Source of the DNA: DASWZN01 sp036404435
GTDB lineage: Bacteria > Acidobacteriota > Terriglobia > Bryobacterales > Bryobacteraceae
Direction of reading: 5' to 3'
Assembly: GCA_036404435.1 (NCBI GenBank)
Contig: DASWZN010000068.1
Location: forward strand, 71,012 to 135,011
Length of the DNA stretch: 64,000 nt
Shown in pieces: positions 7,973-19,125 of this stretch. Every line of letters starts with the position of its first letter. The stretch's first letter is position 1. A program made the position numbers and the translations under genes. The notes beneath the pieces were generated by a model. It was not told the origin of the DNA and did not search any database. It saw nothing but the letters and a program-made list of their open reading frames with translations.

Positions 7973-9115
7973 ATGGACCTGCTGAGCCGGTACCGCAACG
8001 TTACCGTGCTTGCTCTGGTGATCTTTGCGCAGCTCATCCTGCTGGGCTACCAGGTCAAGAGCAACCAGGACATCCGCCTCATCCGCGTGTGGGCCGTCAC
8101 CGCCGTCACCCCGATCGCCAAGGTGATCGAGATGGTTCGCGGCGGCACCGTCGATTCCGTGGGCAGGTACGTCAACTTCCACAACCTGGCGGACGAGAAC
8201 AAACGGATCGAGACGGAACTGGGCCGGCTCAAGCTCGAGAACCAATATCTGAAGTCCGAGCTTCGAAGCGCGGACCGCGCCGTCGCGCTGAGCGCGTTTC
8301 AGGCCAGCAACCCGTCGAAGACCCTGCCCTCACGCGTGATCGGCATGGGGACCGCCGCCAGCTCGCGCGTGGTGTTCATCGATCGCGGCTCGCTGGGCGG
8401 CGTGATGCGCGGCATGGCCGTGATCACGCCGGACGGGATCGTGGGGAAGGTCATCTCCGCGTACCCCACGGCCTCGCAGGTCCTGCTGCTCACCGACCCG
8501 ACCTTCGCGGCCGGGGTGATCTCGCAGCAGCACCGCGTGCGCGGCACGCTGCGCGGGCTCGGCCAAACCTCGAAGTGCATCGTGGAGTACATCCAGAACG
8601 AGGAGAAGGTGGACGAGGGCGAATGGTTCTACACCACCGGCGACGACGGGGTGTTTCCGAGAGGCCTGCCAGTCGGCACGGTGACCAGCGCCCAACCGGG
8701 CCAGCCGGACAAACTGGTGTACCTGGCGCCGAGCGGGCTGCAAGGAGGACTGGAGGAGGTCCTGGTGATCCTGGAAGGGGTGCACCAGCCGATTCCCGAG
8801 GGCCAGGTTCCTGCCCCCGCGGTGCATCTGCAGGCGCCGCCGCCGGGTGAAAACCCGTCAGCGGAGCCGGGCGTGCCGGCTCTCAGCACCGACGCCGACC
8901 GGCTGCGCCAGCGCTACCAGAGGGTCGGCGAAATGGAGAACCACACCTTCGGCCAGGGTCTCCCGGGCTCGAAGCCGCCGGATTTCAACCTGGACCCGGA
9001 TGCCGCGGCAGCGCGCGCCAAAGCGGCTGCGGCCGCGCAGGCGCAAAAGATGGCGGCCAGCCCCACGCCGCCGTCGGCGGCCAAACCAGTCTCGCCGGGA
9101 GTTCCCAACCCATGA
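7973..9115 (+). CDS. mreC: Rod shape-determining protein MreC with long Pro/Ala tail
   Basis: A 380-residue bitopic protein that links MreB to periplasmic elongation enzymes. It has one membrane helix (about residues 10-28), a coiled coil (about 60-100) and the two beta-barrel MreC core (about 110-265: PSRVIGMGTAASSRVVFIDRG, GIVGKVISAYPTASQVLLLTDP, VRGTLRGLG). Family members often end near residue 280; here a further hundred residues, rich in Pro, Ala and Gly with an Ala/Lys/Gln helix near 345-360, follow the core. This tail is disordered-looking and could contact partners in the periplasm. The stop overlaps mreD by 4 bp. Confidence 0.95.
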   Translation: MDLLSRYRNVTVLALVIFAQLILLGYQVKSNQDIRLIRVWAVTAVTPIAKVIEMVRGGTVDSVGRYVNFHNLADENKRIETELGRLKLENQYLKSELRSADRAVALSAFQASNPSKTLPSRVIGMGTAASSRVVFIDRGSLGGVMRGMAVITPDGIVGKVISAYPTASQVLLLTDPTFAAGVISQQHRVRGTLRGLGQTSKCIVEYIQNEEKVDEGEWFYTTGDDGVFPRGLPVGTVTSAQPGQPDKLVYLAPSGLQGGLEEVLVILEGVHQPIPEGQVPAPAVHLQAPPPGENPSAEPGVPALSTDADRLRQRYQRVGEMENHTFGQGLPGSKPPDFNLDPDAAAARAKAAAAAQAQKMAASPTPPSAAKPVSPGVPNP

Positions 9116-9648
9116 GCCGCGACCGCGAGATGAGCGACCAGATCCTCATCGGGAGTGCGCGCGAGCGGGGCGTGGCCCGCTTCCGGCGCTGGGGGCTCAT
9201 TGCGGTTCCCCTGCTGGCGATTCTTTTCCAGGTTTACGTCCCGAGGTATTACGAGTCGCTGCGATATCTGGAGCTGCCGCTGCTGGTCACGGTTTACTTT
9301 GCGCTGATGCGCCGCAGCCAGATCGCGGGGATCTTCATCGGAGCGGGGATCGGGCTGGTGCAGGATTCGTTGTCGCCCCAGCCGATCGGCGTGTTCGGGT
9401 TGGACAAGACGCTGGTAGGCTACTTCGCGGCGTCGGTGGGCATGCGGATCGACGTGGAGCACGTGCTCATCCGCTTCGTTCTGGCGTTCAGCCTTTTCAT
9501 CTTTCACCAGGCGTTCTACTGGGCGCTGGCGCGCGCGTTTCTGGGCCAGCGGCTGCTGTTCGACCTGCAGCACACGGCCATTCTGGGGCTGTTGAACGCG
9601 GTCGTGGGCGTCTCGCTGTACCACTTTCTGGACAAGCTGAAGGAGTAG
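9112..9648 (+). CDS. mreD: Rod shape-determining protein MreD
   Basis: A 178-residue integral membrane protein of the elongasome. About five hydrophobic helices are visible, including WGLIAVPLLAILFQVYVP, LPLLVTVYFALMRR, IAGIFIGAGIGLVQDSLS and VLIRFVLAFSLFIFHQAFYW. The phrase GLVQDSLSPQPIGVFGLDKTLVGY is the conserved MreD loop. ATG 9112 overlaps the mreC stop (ATGA). A later ATG at 9130 would drop only six residues. The usual downstream partners (mrdA, rodA) are not here; a nitronate monooxygenase-like gene follows. Confidence 0.93.
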   Translation: MSRDREMSDQILIGSARERGVARFRRWGLIAVPLLAILFQVYVPRYYESLRYLELPLLVTVYFALMRRSQIAGIFIGAGIGLVQDSLSPQPIGVFGLDKTLVGYFAASVGMRIDVEHVLIRFVLAFSLFIFHQAFYWALARAFLGQRLLFDLQHTAILGLLNAVVGVSLYHFLDKLKE

Positions 9649-9684
9649 GGGGGCCGGGACCGCGCAGCATCTTGCCACGTACTC

Positions 9685-9698
9685 CGGGTGTATACTCG
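9685..9698 (+). promoter_or_regulatory. Second copy of the CGGGTGTATACTCG promoter-like 14-mer
   Basis: Identical over 14 bases to the element at 3147-3160, again containing TATACT and again upstream of a protein gene, here 73 bases before ATG 9772. TTGCCA lies 13 bases upstream of TATACT, too close for an ordinary sigma-70 pair, so the role remains open. Confidence 0.35.
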
Positions 9699-9771
9699 TA
9701 GTACCTTTTTGACGGTCCGGAACTGACCCCGATCGCTCATTGCGGAATACCGTGTGAGAGTTATACCCGGC

Positions 9772-11199
9772 ATGAAAGCTCATCCCACAATCATCCAGGG
9801 CGGCATGGGGGTGGGTGTATCCGACTGGACGCTGGCGCGGGCGGTGGCCAGGTTGGGGCAGTTGGGCGTCGTTTCCGGAACGGCCCTGGATCAGGTATTC
9901 GCCCGCCGCCTTCAGGATGGCGACCGCGGCGGCCATATGCGGCGCGGGTTGGAGAGCTTCCCGTTCCGGAAGATGGCCGAGCGCGTCTGGAACAAGTACT
10001 TCATCCCCGATGGCAAAGCTCCCGAAGAGCCTTACAAGCAGCTCCCCATGCACAACTGCGACGGTCCGGCCGAGCGCCGCGAGCTGTGCATCGTGGCCAA
10101 TTACGTCGAGGTGACGCTGGCGCGCGAGGGCCACGAGAACGCGGTAGGAGTGAACTACCTGGAGAAGGTCCAGATTCCACACCTGCCGTCGCTGTACGGC
10201 GCCTTGCTGGCCGGGGCCGGGTATGTACTGATGGGCGCCGGCATTCCCCTGCGGATCCCCGGCGCGCTGGACTGCCTTACGCAGCACCAGACGGCCGTTT
10301 ACGCAGTGCACGTGGCCGGAGCGGAAAACGCCGAGGCCGCCGCGGTCACTTTCACGCCGCGCGATTTCATGGAAGCCGACCTGCCGCCCCTGACGAGGCC
10401 CGAGTTCCTCGCCATCATCGCTTCCAACACCCTGGCCACGACCATGTTGAAGAAGGCCAACGGCCGGGTGGACGGTTTCGTCGTGGAAGGGCCCACCGCC
10501 GGCGGCCACAACGCGCCGCCGCGCGGGAAGGGTCCGCTGAGCGAAGCGGGCGAACCGGTGTATGGCGAGCGCGACGAAGTCGATCTGGCGAAGCTCAAGG
10601 AACTGGGGGTGCCGTTCTGGCTGGCCGGAGGCTACGGGACGCCGGAGCGGCTGCGCGAGGCCCTGGCGGCCGGAGCGACGGGCGTTCAGGTGGGCACGCC
10701 ATTCGCGTTGTGCGCGGAGTCCGCACTGCGGGAGGATTACAAACGCGCCATCCTGGCGAGCGTCGTGGCCGGAGAGGCGCGGGTCTTCACCGATCCGCTG
10801 GCTTCGCCGACCGGATTTCCGTTCAAGACCGTTCCGGTGGAGGGCACGGTGGCGGAGGCGGAGGTTTACGGCACGCGGCCGCGCATCTGCGATCTTGGGT
10901 ACCTGCGGGAGGCCTACCGGTTACCGTCCGGCGGGATCGGTTACCGATGTGCCGCCGAGCCCATCGCCACCTACATCGCGAAGGGTGGGAGCGCGGAGAA
11001 GGTGACAGGCCGCAAATGCCTCTGCAACGCGCTTTTGGCCAACATCGGCCTGTCGCAGATTCAAGCCGGCGCCTATGTCGAAACGGGGCTGGTCACCTGT
11101 GGCGACTGCCTGGGGGACGTGGCCAGCTTCATGCCCAACGGGACGCCATCGTATAGCGCCGCGGATGTGATCGCGAGGCTGCTGGGAACGCAGGGCTGA
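9772..11199 (+). CDS. Nitronate monooxygenase / 2-nitropropane dioxygenase-like flavoprotein
   Basis: A 475-residue FMN-dependent TIM-barrel protein. Family marks: TIIQGGMGVGVSDWTLARAVAR at the N-terminus, DGFVVEGPTAGGHNAPPR (the GGH motif that positions FMN and the catalytic base region), PFWLAGGYGTPERLREALAAGATGVQVGTPF (phosphate-binding strand). It is about 130 residues longer than ordinary nitronate monooxygenases, with a C-terminal part containing a cysteine cluster (YRCAAEPIA, GRKCLCNALLANIG, CGDCLGD) typical of a long subfamily of unknown substrate. GTG 9754 in frame would add six residues; ATG 9772 is preferred. The monocistronic unit ends before the tRNA gene. Confidence 0.85.
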   Translation: MKAHPTIIQGGMGVGVSDWTLARAVARLGQLGVVSGTALDQVFARRLQDGDRGGHMRRGLESFPFRKMAERVWNKYFIPDGKAPEEPYKQLPMHNCDGPAERRELCIVANYVEVTLAREGHENAVGVNYLEKVQIPHLPSLYGALLAGAGYVLMGAGIPLRIPGALDCLTQHQTAVYAVHVAGAENAEAAAVTFTPRDFMEADLPPLTRPEFLAIIASNTLATTMLKKANGRVDGFVVEGPTAGGHNAPPRGKGPLSEAGEPVYGERDEVDLAKLKELGVPFWLAGGYGTPERLREALAAGATGVQVGTPFALCAESALREDYKRAILASVVAGEARVFTDPLASPTGFPFKTVPVEGTVAEAEVYGTRPRICDLGYLREAYRLPSGGIGYRCAAEPIATYIAKGGSAEKVTGRKCLCNALLANIGLSQIQAGAYVETGLVTCGDCLGDVASFMPNGTPSYSAADVIARLLGTQG

Positions 11200-11259
11200 A
11201 CGGGCTGGAAGAGGCGACTGAAGGGCGAATGCGCACCGGAGGAGAGGCGCCGAAGATTC

Positions 11260-11335
11260 TGGAGCCACCCGCCGGGATTGAACCGGCGACCTGCTGATTA
11301 CGAATCAGCCGCTCTACCAGCTGAGCTAGGGTGGC
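11260..11335 (-). tRNA. tRNA-Thr, anticodon CGT
   Basis: A 76-base cloverleaf on the minus strand. The seven-pair acceptor stem is GCCACCC with GGGTGGC, the D arm contains AGCTCAGCTGGTAGAG, the anticodon stem-loop is CTGAT-TCGTAAT-CAG type with CGT in the loop, the T arm is CCGGTTCAATCCCGG, and CCA is encoded at the 3' end. The identity as threonine follows from the anticodon CGT reading ACG. Confidence 0.96.
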
Positions 11336-11568
11336 CCGCCTCCAATCGTTATAGCACGAGCGCCGCGGTCGCCGCGCTGCCGTCGCCCGGTGGACGTGCG
11401 ATAATGAAGCGCACTGGAGCGGGGCGGTTGAATTCCGACGGCCTTCTCCTATATAGTGGAGTGTTTGGCTCACCCTCGAGTTCGCCCCTTTTGGCTCCAT
11501 CTCCTCGACGAGCAGGCCTGATTCGCTGGGGGCCAGAATCCGATAGTACGTTCAGGAGGCTTTCCATA

Positions 11569-14052
<2,484 letters not shown>

Positions 14053-14074
14053 CCCGAATTCGGTCGAGAAACTC

Positions 14075-14110
14075 AGGCCCGCGGGATCGCCTCCCGCGGG
14101 CCTTTCTTAT
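14075..14110. terminator. Rho-independent terminator between convergent genes
   Basis: A perfect 12-bp stem (AGGCCCGCGGGA with TCCCGCGGGCCT) around a 5-base loop, followed by TTTCTTATTT on the + strand. It ends hppA and, read on the other strand, lies just after the stop of the glycoside hydrolase gene at 14107, so it may serve both directions. Confidence 0.9.
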
Positions 14111-17100
14111 TTGGCGTTCCAGTTGTAACTCGCCAGCACGGCCCCGTCGTCTCCGACCAGCAGCAGCGCGGCGCGGCCGGGGTCGAGGCGGCCGGAGAAT
14201 TCCTTGCCGCTGACACCGTCCCGGAAGCGGACATCCGGGTGGTTCGACTCCGAGGTCAATACGTACAGCGTCGCGTGCGGAAAGCGCGTGGGGCAGATCA
14301 GAATCCCGGGGTCGTCGAGGTCGGTCGAGTATGTCGGAACGACACCCGCGACCTTCAACGCGTAGCGGTAAACGTCGCCGACGGCCTGCGCGTTGTCGTT
14401 CAATTCGAGCGGCAGCGGCGAAAACAGAATCCGGCCCTGGCCCAGCGGTTTCTCGGCCCACGAACTGCCGTCAGCCAGAGCTGCCCGGTCGAGGAACGTG
14501 GTCTTGTCGCCGCCGTAGGTTAACCGCGCCTTTCCCTCGGGCCATTGCACAACGTTCTCGCGGATCGTGAGCAGCCCGGCCGCGAGGCCCATCTGGTCGA
14601 AGCGGCCGGAGACCAGCAGTGTCGCGCCGCCCTCCACCTTCTTGCGAATCGCCTCCCAGGCCGTCGCGGTCAGGCCTCCGGGCGACGGCAGAACAATCAG
14701 CTTGGGATCCCCGAGAAGATCGATCTGGTACTCTCCCACGGCGTACGCTTCGGCGCGCGCATAGTGGTAAAGCGCCCGGACCGCCGTCTGCTGCGCTTCG
14801 ACCCCGTATCTGCTCAGCACCGAGAGCTGGAGCGATTGCGGCAGAACGAGGGCCACCTGCGGCGGAACGAACGCCGTGGCCCAGGGCGCAGCCTTCTCCG
14901 CAAACTGCCCCATGCCGCGCATCATGGCTTGCCAGGTCTTCGCCGATCCGTCCGCCCGCTCCATGCCGAAATCGAGCGACCGCGACCAGTCCCATTGCAG
15001 GAAGCCGCTCGAGGCGGCCGCGAAGCCGAGGGCCCATTTCCTTTCGAGCAACGGGTAGGCGGTGACTTCGTCGTAGCGCCACGCGCCGTCGGGCGACCAC
15101 ACCGGCTGGTATCCGGTTTCTCCGACGATGTTGGGGACTCCCGGGCGCTTCGCCGCGAGCGACTCCCAGAGCAACACGTCGTCCCGCCAGTAGGTATGAT
15201 TCGTGGTGAACGCGACGCCGCCCGCCGCGTAAAACTGGTTCAGAACGCGATCCACCACGCCACCCTCATCCTGGCCCACGTTGACAAGCTGCATGCTTCC
15301 CGTGGCGCGGATCGCCGTGACCATGGAGCGCACCCAGCGGGTGAACATCTCCTGCGCGAACAGGTTGTAGTCGAGCGCGCGCACCTGACGGGGGTTGGCG
15401 GAGCGGCTGAAGGAAAGGTCCTGCTCGTCCGGAAGCGGCACGCCGTCGAAGCTGCCCAGCTCTTCGGGTGGAACGGCCCAGGCCGCGGCCAGCGCCGCAA
15501 TGCTGGTGTACTTCTCTCGCAGCCACCGATGCCAGGCCGCCGCCTCCACCGCGTCGCCGTTGGGCGTATTGCCTCTCCACGGGCGCCTGGGGTTCGAGAA
15601 ACTGGGCTCGTTGATGAGGTCCCAGCTCAGCCAGGGGACGTCCTTGAAGCGATTCACGATGGGGAGCATGTAGTCCTGCTCGGAGCGCACGGAGACGGGA
15701 TCCATGTAAGGATTCGGTCCGGGCGGCGCGGGCGGGTCGGGAATGTACGGGTGCGGGAAGAAGGCGAAGAAGGTGAAGTTCACGAGGATGTTGTGGCGGC
15801 GCGCGCATAGAAGGTAGGCCTCGAGGTTGCGCAGGAAGCGCTCGCCGGGGGCGCCGGTCGCCTCCTCGACGAACTTGAGCTCGGGCAGCCACACGCCTGT
15901 GCGCACGAAGGTCACGCCGTGGCGCTCCATTTCGGCGAAGTCGGTTTCCCAGGTCCAGGCGTTGCGCGGCCAGGAGAAATCCCAGCCGTCGTCGGCGGTG
16001 TTGAAGTAGTTCGTGCCCACGGGGAAGAACGGCTTGCCGTCGCGAGTGAGGAAATCCCCGTGGACGCCGAGCACGGGGCCCGATTTGAGCGTCGTCCCAT
16101 CCTCGACCCAGAAGCCGTTTCGATAGAATTCGCGCGCCTGGCCGCCTTCTTCGTATACGCCCCGCAGGGTGTAGAAACCTGGGGGAAGCGGCTTCCTGAA
16201 TACCACCTGCTCATCCACCACGGGACCGGAGCAGGCGACGCGCGCGCTTTCCAGGACGGTGGTCCCCGAGAGCAGTTCGACCTTGGCCTCACCCGTTTCA
16301 GCGAGCCCGAGGCGCTGCCGGCGGGCGCTCCGTAGATGCACCCCGACCAGCGGCGTCTCGCCTGGCCGCAGCGTCGAGAACAGCGTGTCCTGCCAGAACG
16401 CCGTCGCTCCCTGGCGGGCGTAGCCGGCCGCGGCGCGAATCAGGGCGATGCCCTCGGCCGACTCCCAATAGCCGGGCTCGGGGTCGAAATCCAGCATGAC
16501 GATGCGAGCGCCGAGCATGGGGTCCTGCTGCCAGGCGCGGTTGTGGTCCGCAACCACGACCGGAGCGGCAACCCGGACGCCGTCGGAGTTCACCAAATAC
16601 CCCAGGCCGTCGAGCCCGCCTTGAGCGGCAAAGAGCCGCCGCGCGCGAACTTCCGCCGTACCCAGGAACGCGTAGCCGGACTTCCAGGCGAACTTCGTGC
16701 CCTCCTGCCGCGGCACCTCGTAGGTGTGGCGGAAATCGAGCTCGCGCGAGTAGGTATCCTGCGGCGGGGCCTCGACGAACTTGCCGCCAGCCCTCGTTAC
16801 CGGCACGCGGAACGGCTGGCCGCCGAGGATCAGCAGGTTCCCGCCGGCGCGAAGGTAGTCGCGGATGGCGCTCCAGTCCTCCGCCGGAAACGCGGAGCCG
16901 TAAGGCAGGACCAGGAGGTCCGCGTCCGAGAGCGCCGCGGGATCGCGCAATGCCTCGATGCCCGTGAAGACCGGAGCATCGAGCGCCTGGCCCAACACTT
17001 CGCGGCTGAGAGGCTGGCTTGCAGCCGTCGGGAAACCGTCCTGCCAGAAGACCACGACCTTGGCAGGCAACGAAGAAACGCCGGCCAGAGCCAGAAGAAG

Positions 17101-17121
17101 AGCTGTCACCAGGTTGCGCAT
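14107..17121 (-). CDS. Secreted glycoside hydrolase of the beta-galactosidase/GH5-like clan
   Basis: A 1004-residue exported enzyme. The signal peptide is MRNLVTALLLALAGVSSLPAK. Residues about 20-230 resemble the amidotransferase-like (trimerisation) fold, with YLRAGGNLLILGG; a beta-sandwich follows (about 270-360); the catalytic TIM barrel spans about 365-730 with E505 in LINEPSF as likely acid/base and E668 in IVGETGYQP as likely nucleophile, then a second amidotransferase-like part (KVEGGATLLVSGRFD). ATG 17121 is set by the signal peptide and a GGGGGA upstream; a longer in-frame start at 17205 lacks both. Substrate unknown; a beta-galactoside or other plant glycan is plausible. Single gene, divergent from the receiver gene. 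Confidence 0.82.
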   Translation of the reverse strand: MRNLVTALLLALAGVSSLPAKVVVFWQDGFPTAASQPLSREVLGQALDAPVFTGIEALRDPAALSDADLLVLPYGSAFPAEDWSAIRDYLRAGGNLLILGGQPFRVPVTRAGGKFVEAPPQDTYSRELDFRHTYEVPRQEGTKFAWKSGYAFLGTAEVRARRLFAAQGGLDGLGYLVNSDGVRVAAPVVVADHNRAWQQDPMLGARIVMLDFDPEPGYWESAEGIALIRAAAGYARQGATAFWQDTLFSTLRPGETPLVGVHLRSARRQRLGLAETGEAKVELLSGTTVLESARVACSGPVVDEQVVFRKPLPPGFYTLRGVYEEGGQAREFYRNGFWVEDGTTLKSGPVLGVHGDFLTRDGKPFFPVGTNYFNTADDGWDFSWPRNAWTWETDFAEMERHGVTFVRTGVWLPELKFVEEATGAPGERFLRNLEAYLLCARRHNILVNFTFFAFFPHPYIPDPPAPPGPNPYMDPVSVRSEQDYMLPIVNRFKDVPWLSWDLINEPSFSNPRRPWRGNTPNGDAVEAAAWHRWLREKYTSIAALAAAWAVPPEELGSFDGVPLPDEQDLSFSRSANPRQVRALDYNLFAQEMFTRWVRSMVTAIRATGSMQLVNVGQDEGGVVDRVLNQFYAAGGVAFTTNHTYWRDDVLLWESLAAKRPGVPNIVGETGYQPVWSPDGAWRYDEVTAYPLLERKWALGFAAASSGFLQWDWSRSLDFGMERADGSAKTWQAMMRGMGQFAEKAAPWATAFVPPQVALVLPQSLQLSVLSRYGVEAQQTAVRALYHYARAEAYAVGEYQIDLLGDPKLIVLPSPGGLTATAWEAIRKKVEGGATLLVSGRFDQMGLAAGLLTIRENVVQWPEGKARLTYGGDKTTFLDRAALADGSSWAEKPLGQGRILFSPLPLELNDNAQAVGDVYRYALKVAGVVPTYSTDLDDPGILICPTRFPHATLYVLTSESNHPDVRFRDGVSGKEFSGRLDPGRAALLLVGDDGAVLASYNWNAK

Positions 17122-17210
17122 GAATCCCCCAAACCTCGCAGTGTACCAAGTCCGCCGGAACGCACCTATTGAAATCTCGGCTGTAACAGTGTAGAGTTGA
17201 AACAACTGGG

Positions 17211-17615
17211 ATGCCCGCGGAAGTGGCTGGGAACACCAAAACAGTTCTGGTCGTGGACGACGACGACGAGGTGCGCCGCTTCGTCGCCACGGTCCTATCC
17301 CGTCAAGGCTACCGGATCATCGAGTCGGAAAGCGGGCTGGAGGCAATGTTGCACGCTCAGCAGGACCGGCCCAAGCTCGACATCCTCGTGACGGACATTT
17401 CCCTGCTCGATACGGACGGAATCACGCTGGCCGAACACTTCGTGGCGCGGTTTCCCGGGGCCGGCGTCGTCTTCATGTCCGGCTTCGCCGAGATCCCGCG
17501 TTCGCGCCTGGAGCACCTGACCGTCAAATGGGCGTTCGTTCCGAAACCGTTTCACGTGCAGAAACTGCTCGACGCCGTGCGCAGCGTTGTGACCGAGACC
17601 GCCAGGGCGGCCTAG
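17211..17615 (+). CDS. Stand-alone response-regulator receiver protein
   Basis: A 134-residue CheY-like receiver with no output domain. The acidic pocket is VVDDDDEV, the phospho-acceptor Asp lies in ILVTDISLLDTDG, the switch Ser is in VVFMSGFAE and the conserved Lys in FVPKPFHVQKLLD. It could relay phosphate within a phosphorelay or regulate by binding. No histidine kinase lies in the window. It is divergent from the secreted hydrolase and convergent with the methyltransferase at 17628, leaving only 12 bp between the stops. Confidence 0.92.
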   Translation: MPAEVAGNTKTVLVVDDDDEVRRFVATVLSRQGYRIIESESGLEAMLHAQQDRPKLDILVTDISLLDTDGITLAEHFVARFPGAGVVFMSGFAEIPRSRLEHLTVKWAFVPKPFHVQKLLDAVRSVVTETARAA

Positions 17616-17627
17616 GGGCCAAGGGCT

Positions 17628-18395
17628 CTAGGCGCTTCTCCTCGCCAGGTAGAAGGTCCGGCAGCCAGGCTCGATCTTGGGGTCGCCCTTGAAGAAAGGT
17701 GTGGCATCCCAGGCGCCGATTCTGTCGAAGCCGGCCGCGCGCAACGTGCCGTACATCTCGGCACGGGTCCAGGCAACCTGCTCCACGCGTTCGCGGTGGC
17801 GCCGCCAGGAGCGCCCCTCGCGGCAGAACCAATCGATGGTGGTCCAACCGCGGTCGCGCGCGCGGTCGTAACCTCCGCGCATCACCAGGGCCACGCCGGG
17901 CTGCTCGATGAACCCCGTGCCGGGCCAGATCTTCTCAAAGGCGCGGCGGTTGTTGACGTCGAAATAGAAGTAGCCGCCGGGCCGCAACGCGCGCGCGACG
18001 GAATGCGCCACCCGTGCCAGGTCCGCCTCGCGCGGGACGTGGTTCAACGCGTCGAATTCGCAGGTCACCAGGTCGACGGGCTCGGGCAGCCGGAAATCCC
18101 GCATGTCCGCGCGCAGGACGACGAGCGGCACGCCAGCGCGGTGAGCCTTCTGCCGAGCCAGGCGGCACATGTGCGGCGAGAGGTCGACCGCGAACATCCG
18201 TATGCCCCGGCGCGCCAGCAGAAGGGCCGTTGTGCCGGTGCCGCAGGCCAGGTCGCAGGCGGATTCGACGCCTGGCAGAATCTCGCCGAGCACCCTCCGG
18301 CGCGCGGTCTCGAACCACGGCAGATGAAACGTGAAGACCTGGTCGTAGTATTGGGCCAGCCATCGATAGGGCTTGTTGGCGCCTGATGGAGGCAT
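17628..18395 (-). CDS. Class I SAM-dependent methyltransferase, small-molecule type
   Basis: A 255-residue protein with motif I SACDLACGTGTTALLLARRGIRMFAVDLS, then LRADMRDFRLPEPVDLVTCEFDALNH and LRPGGYFYFDVNN. The C-terminal half has the beta-sheet cap common in ubiquinone/glycine-type methyltransferases. ATG 18395 starts MPPSGANKPYRWLAQYYDQVF, where the family homology begins; an in-frame start at 18467 would run into the promoter of the divergent membrane-protein gene. Substrate not predictable. No operon partner is visible. Confidence 0.85.
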   Translation of the reverse strand: MPPSGANKPYRWLAQYYDQVFTFHLPWFETARRRVLGEILPGVESACDLACGTGTTALLLARRGIRMFAVDLSPHMCRLARQKAHRAGVPLVVLRADMRDFRLPEPVDLVTCEFDALNHVPREADLARVAHSVARALRPGGYFYFDVNNRRAFEKIWPGTGFIEQPGVALVMRGGYDRARDRGWTTIDWFCREGRSWRRHRERVEQVAWTRAEMYGTLRAAGFDRIGAWDATPFFKGDPKIEPGCRTFYLARRSA

Positions 18396-18429
18396 TGCGC
18401 TTCTGGTCCAGTTTACGCCAGAAGAGGGC

Positions 18430-18457
18430 TTGACAAAGCATGGTTTGTATTGCAAAC
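18430..18457 (+). promoter_or_regulatory. -35 box and inverted repeat, likely operator of the membrane protein/regulator pair
   Basis: A perfect TTGACA at 18430-18435 is followed by GTTTG-TATTG-CAAAC (18443-18457), a 5-base inverted repeat with a 5-base spacer, 8 bases before ATG 18466. The repeat would lie over the -10 region, so binding of the winged-helix protein encoded next in the operon could give feedback control. The -10 itself is poor. This is inference from position. Confidence 0.45.
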
Positions 18458-18465
18458 TACAGTGC

Positions 18466-19125
18466 ATGGAAAACGATTCTGCGTCGCCTGCGCTTCGGGC
18501 CGCGGCCTACTGGTTTGTCGACGGGCTGCCCGAGATCGTCTGCGGCCTAGTCATGGTTCTGTGCGGCGGACTGGGTCTTGCGTTGTGGGCGGCGGGCCTG
18601 AGTCCTCTGTTCGGCTTCCTAGGCCTTTTCCTGTTGTGGAAGGACCGCGACATCATCGAATTCCTGAAGGGCCACTTGACGTATCCGCGCACCGGCTACG
18701 TGCGGCCTCCCATGAATTCCGACGACATGCCTTCACGGACGGTCGCCACGCTGATGTCTCTTTCCGCGCCGGTCTCCGACAAGAACGTGACTCACTTTCG
18801 CAACAACACCGCGATACCGCTGAGCCTGGCAGCGTTCTGGACGGCCCTGACCGACCAGACCTGGATATGGCCGCTTGCGGTGTGCGGGGCCGTCGTGGCG
18901 CTGTACTTGCTGAATCGGAGGTTGGAGCGGCCTTACCGCTGGTGGGAGGTGCTCCCGCTGGCTCTGGCCGGATCCGCGCTCATGCTGTCAAATCTTCCGC
19001 GAGACCTTCGACCGTCGCCGGCGCTGGTTCTAGCGGGTTTATGGCTGTTGGCCCTGGGCGGGGGGAAGCTGATCTGGTACCTCCACGTGCACCCGCGGCC
19101 GGACCAGGAAGGCGCTCGCGCATGA
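18466..19125 (+). CDS. Membrane protein of unknown function paired with a winged-helix regulator
   Basis: A 219-residue protein with about five membrane helices: VDGLPEIVCGLVMVLCGGLGLALWAAG, LFGFLGLFLLW, WIWPLAVCGAVVALYLLN, VLPLALAGSALML and LVLAGLWLLALGGGKLIWYL. A soluble stretch (about 65-115) with FLKGHLTYPRTGYVRPP separates the first and second pairs. No enzyme motif is visible. The gene overlaps the regulator gene by 4 bp, so the two are made together. A regulator-membrane protein pair of this layout is common in soil bacteria, often with the regulator sensing the state of the membrane partner, but no function is established here. Confidence 0.75.
   Translation: MENDSASPALRAAAYWFVDGLPEIVCGLVMVLCGGLGLALWAAGLSPLFGFLGLFLLWKDRDIIEFLKGHLTYPRTGYVRPPMNSDDMPSRTVATLMSLSAPVSDKNVTHFRNNTAIPLSLAAFWTALTDQTWIWPLAVCGAVVALYLLNRRLERPYRWWEVLPLALAGSALMLSNLPRDLRPSPALVLAGLWLLALGGGKLIWYLHVHPRPDQEGARA

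Noticed and set aside
11278..11568. N-terminal extension of hppA across the tRNA region
   Set aside because: It would translate through the tRNA-Thr gene; AGGAGG and the signal-like start support ATG 11569.
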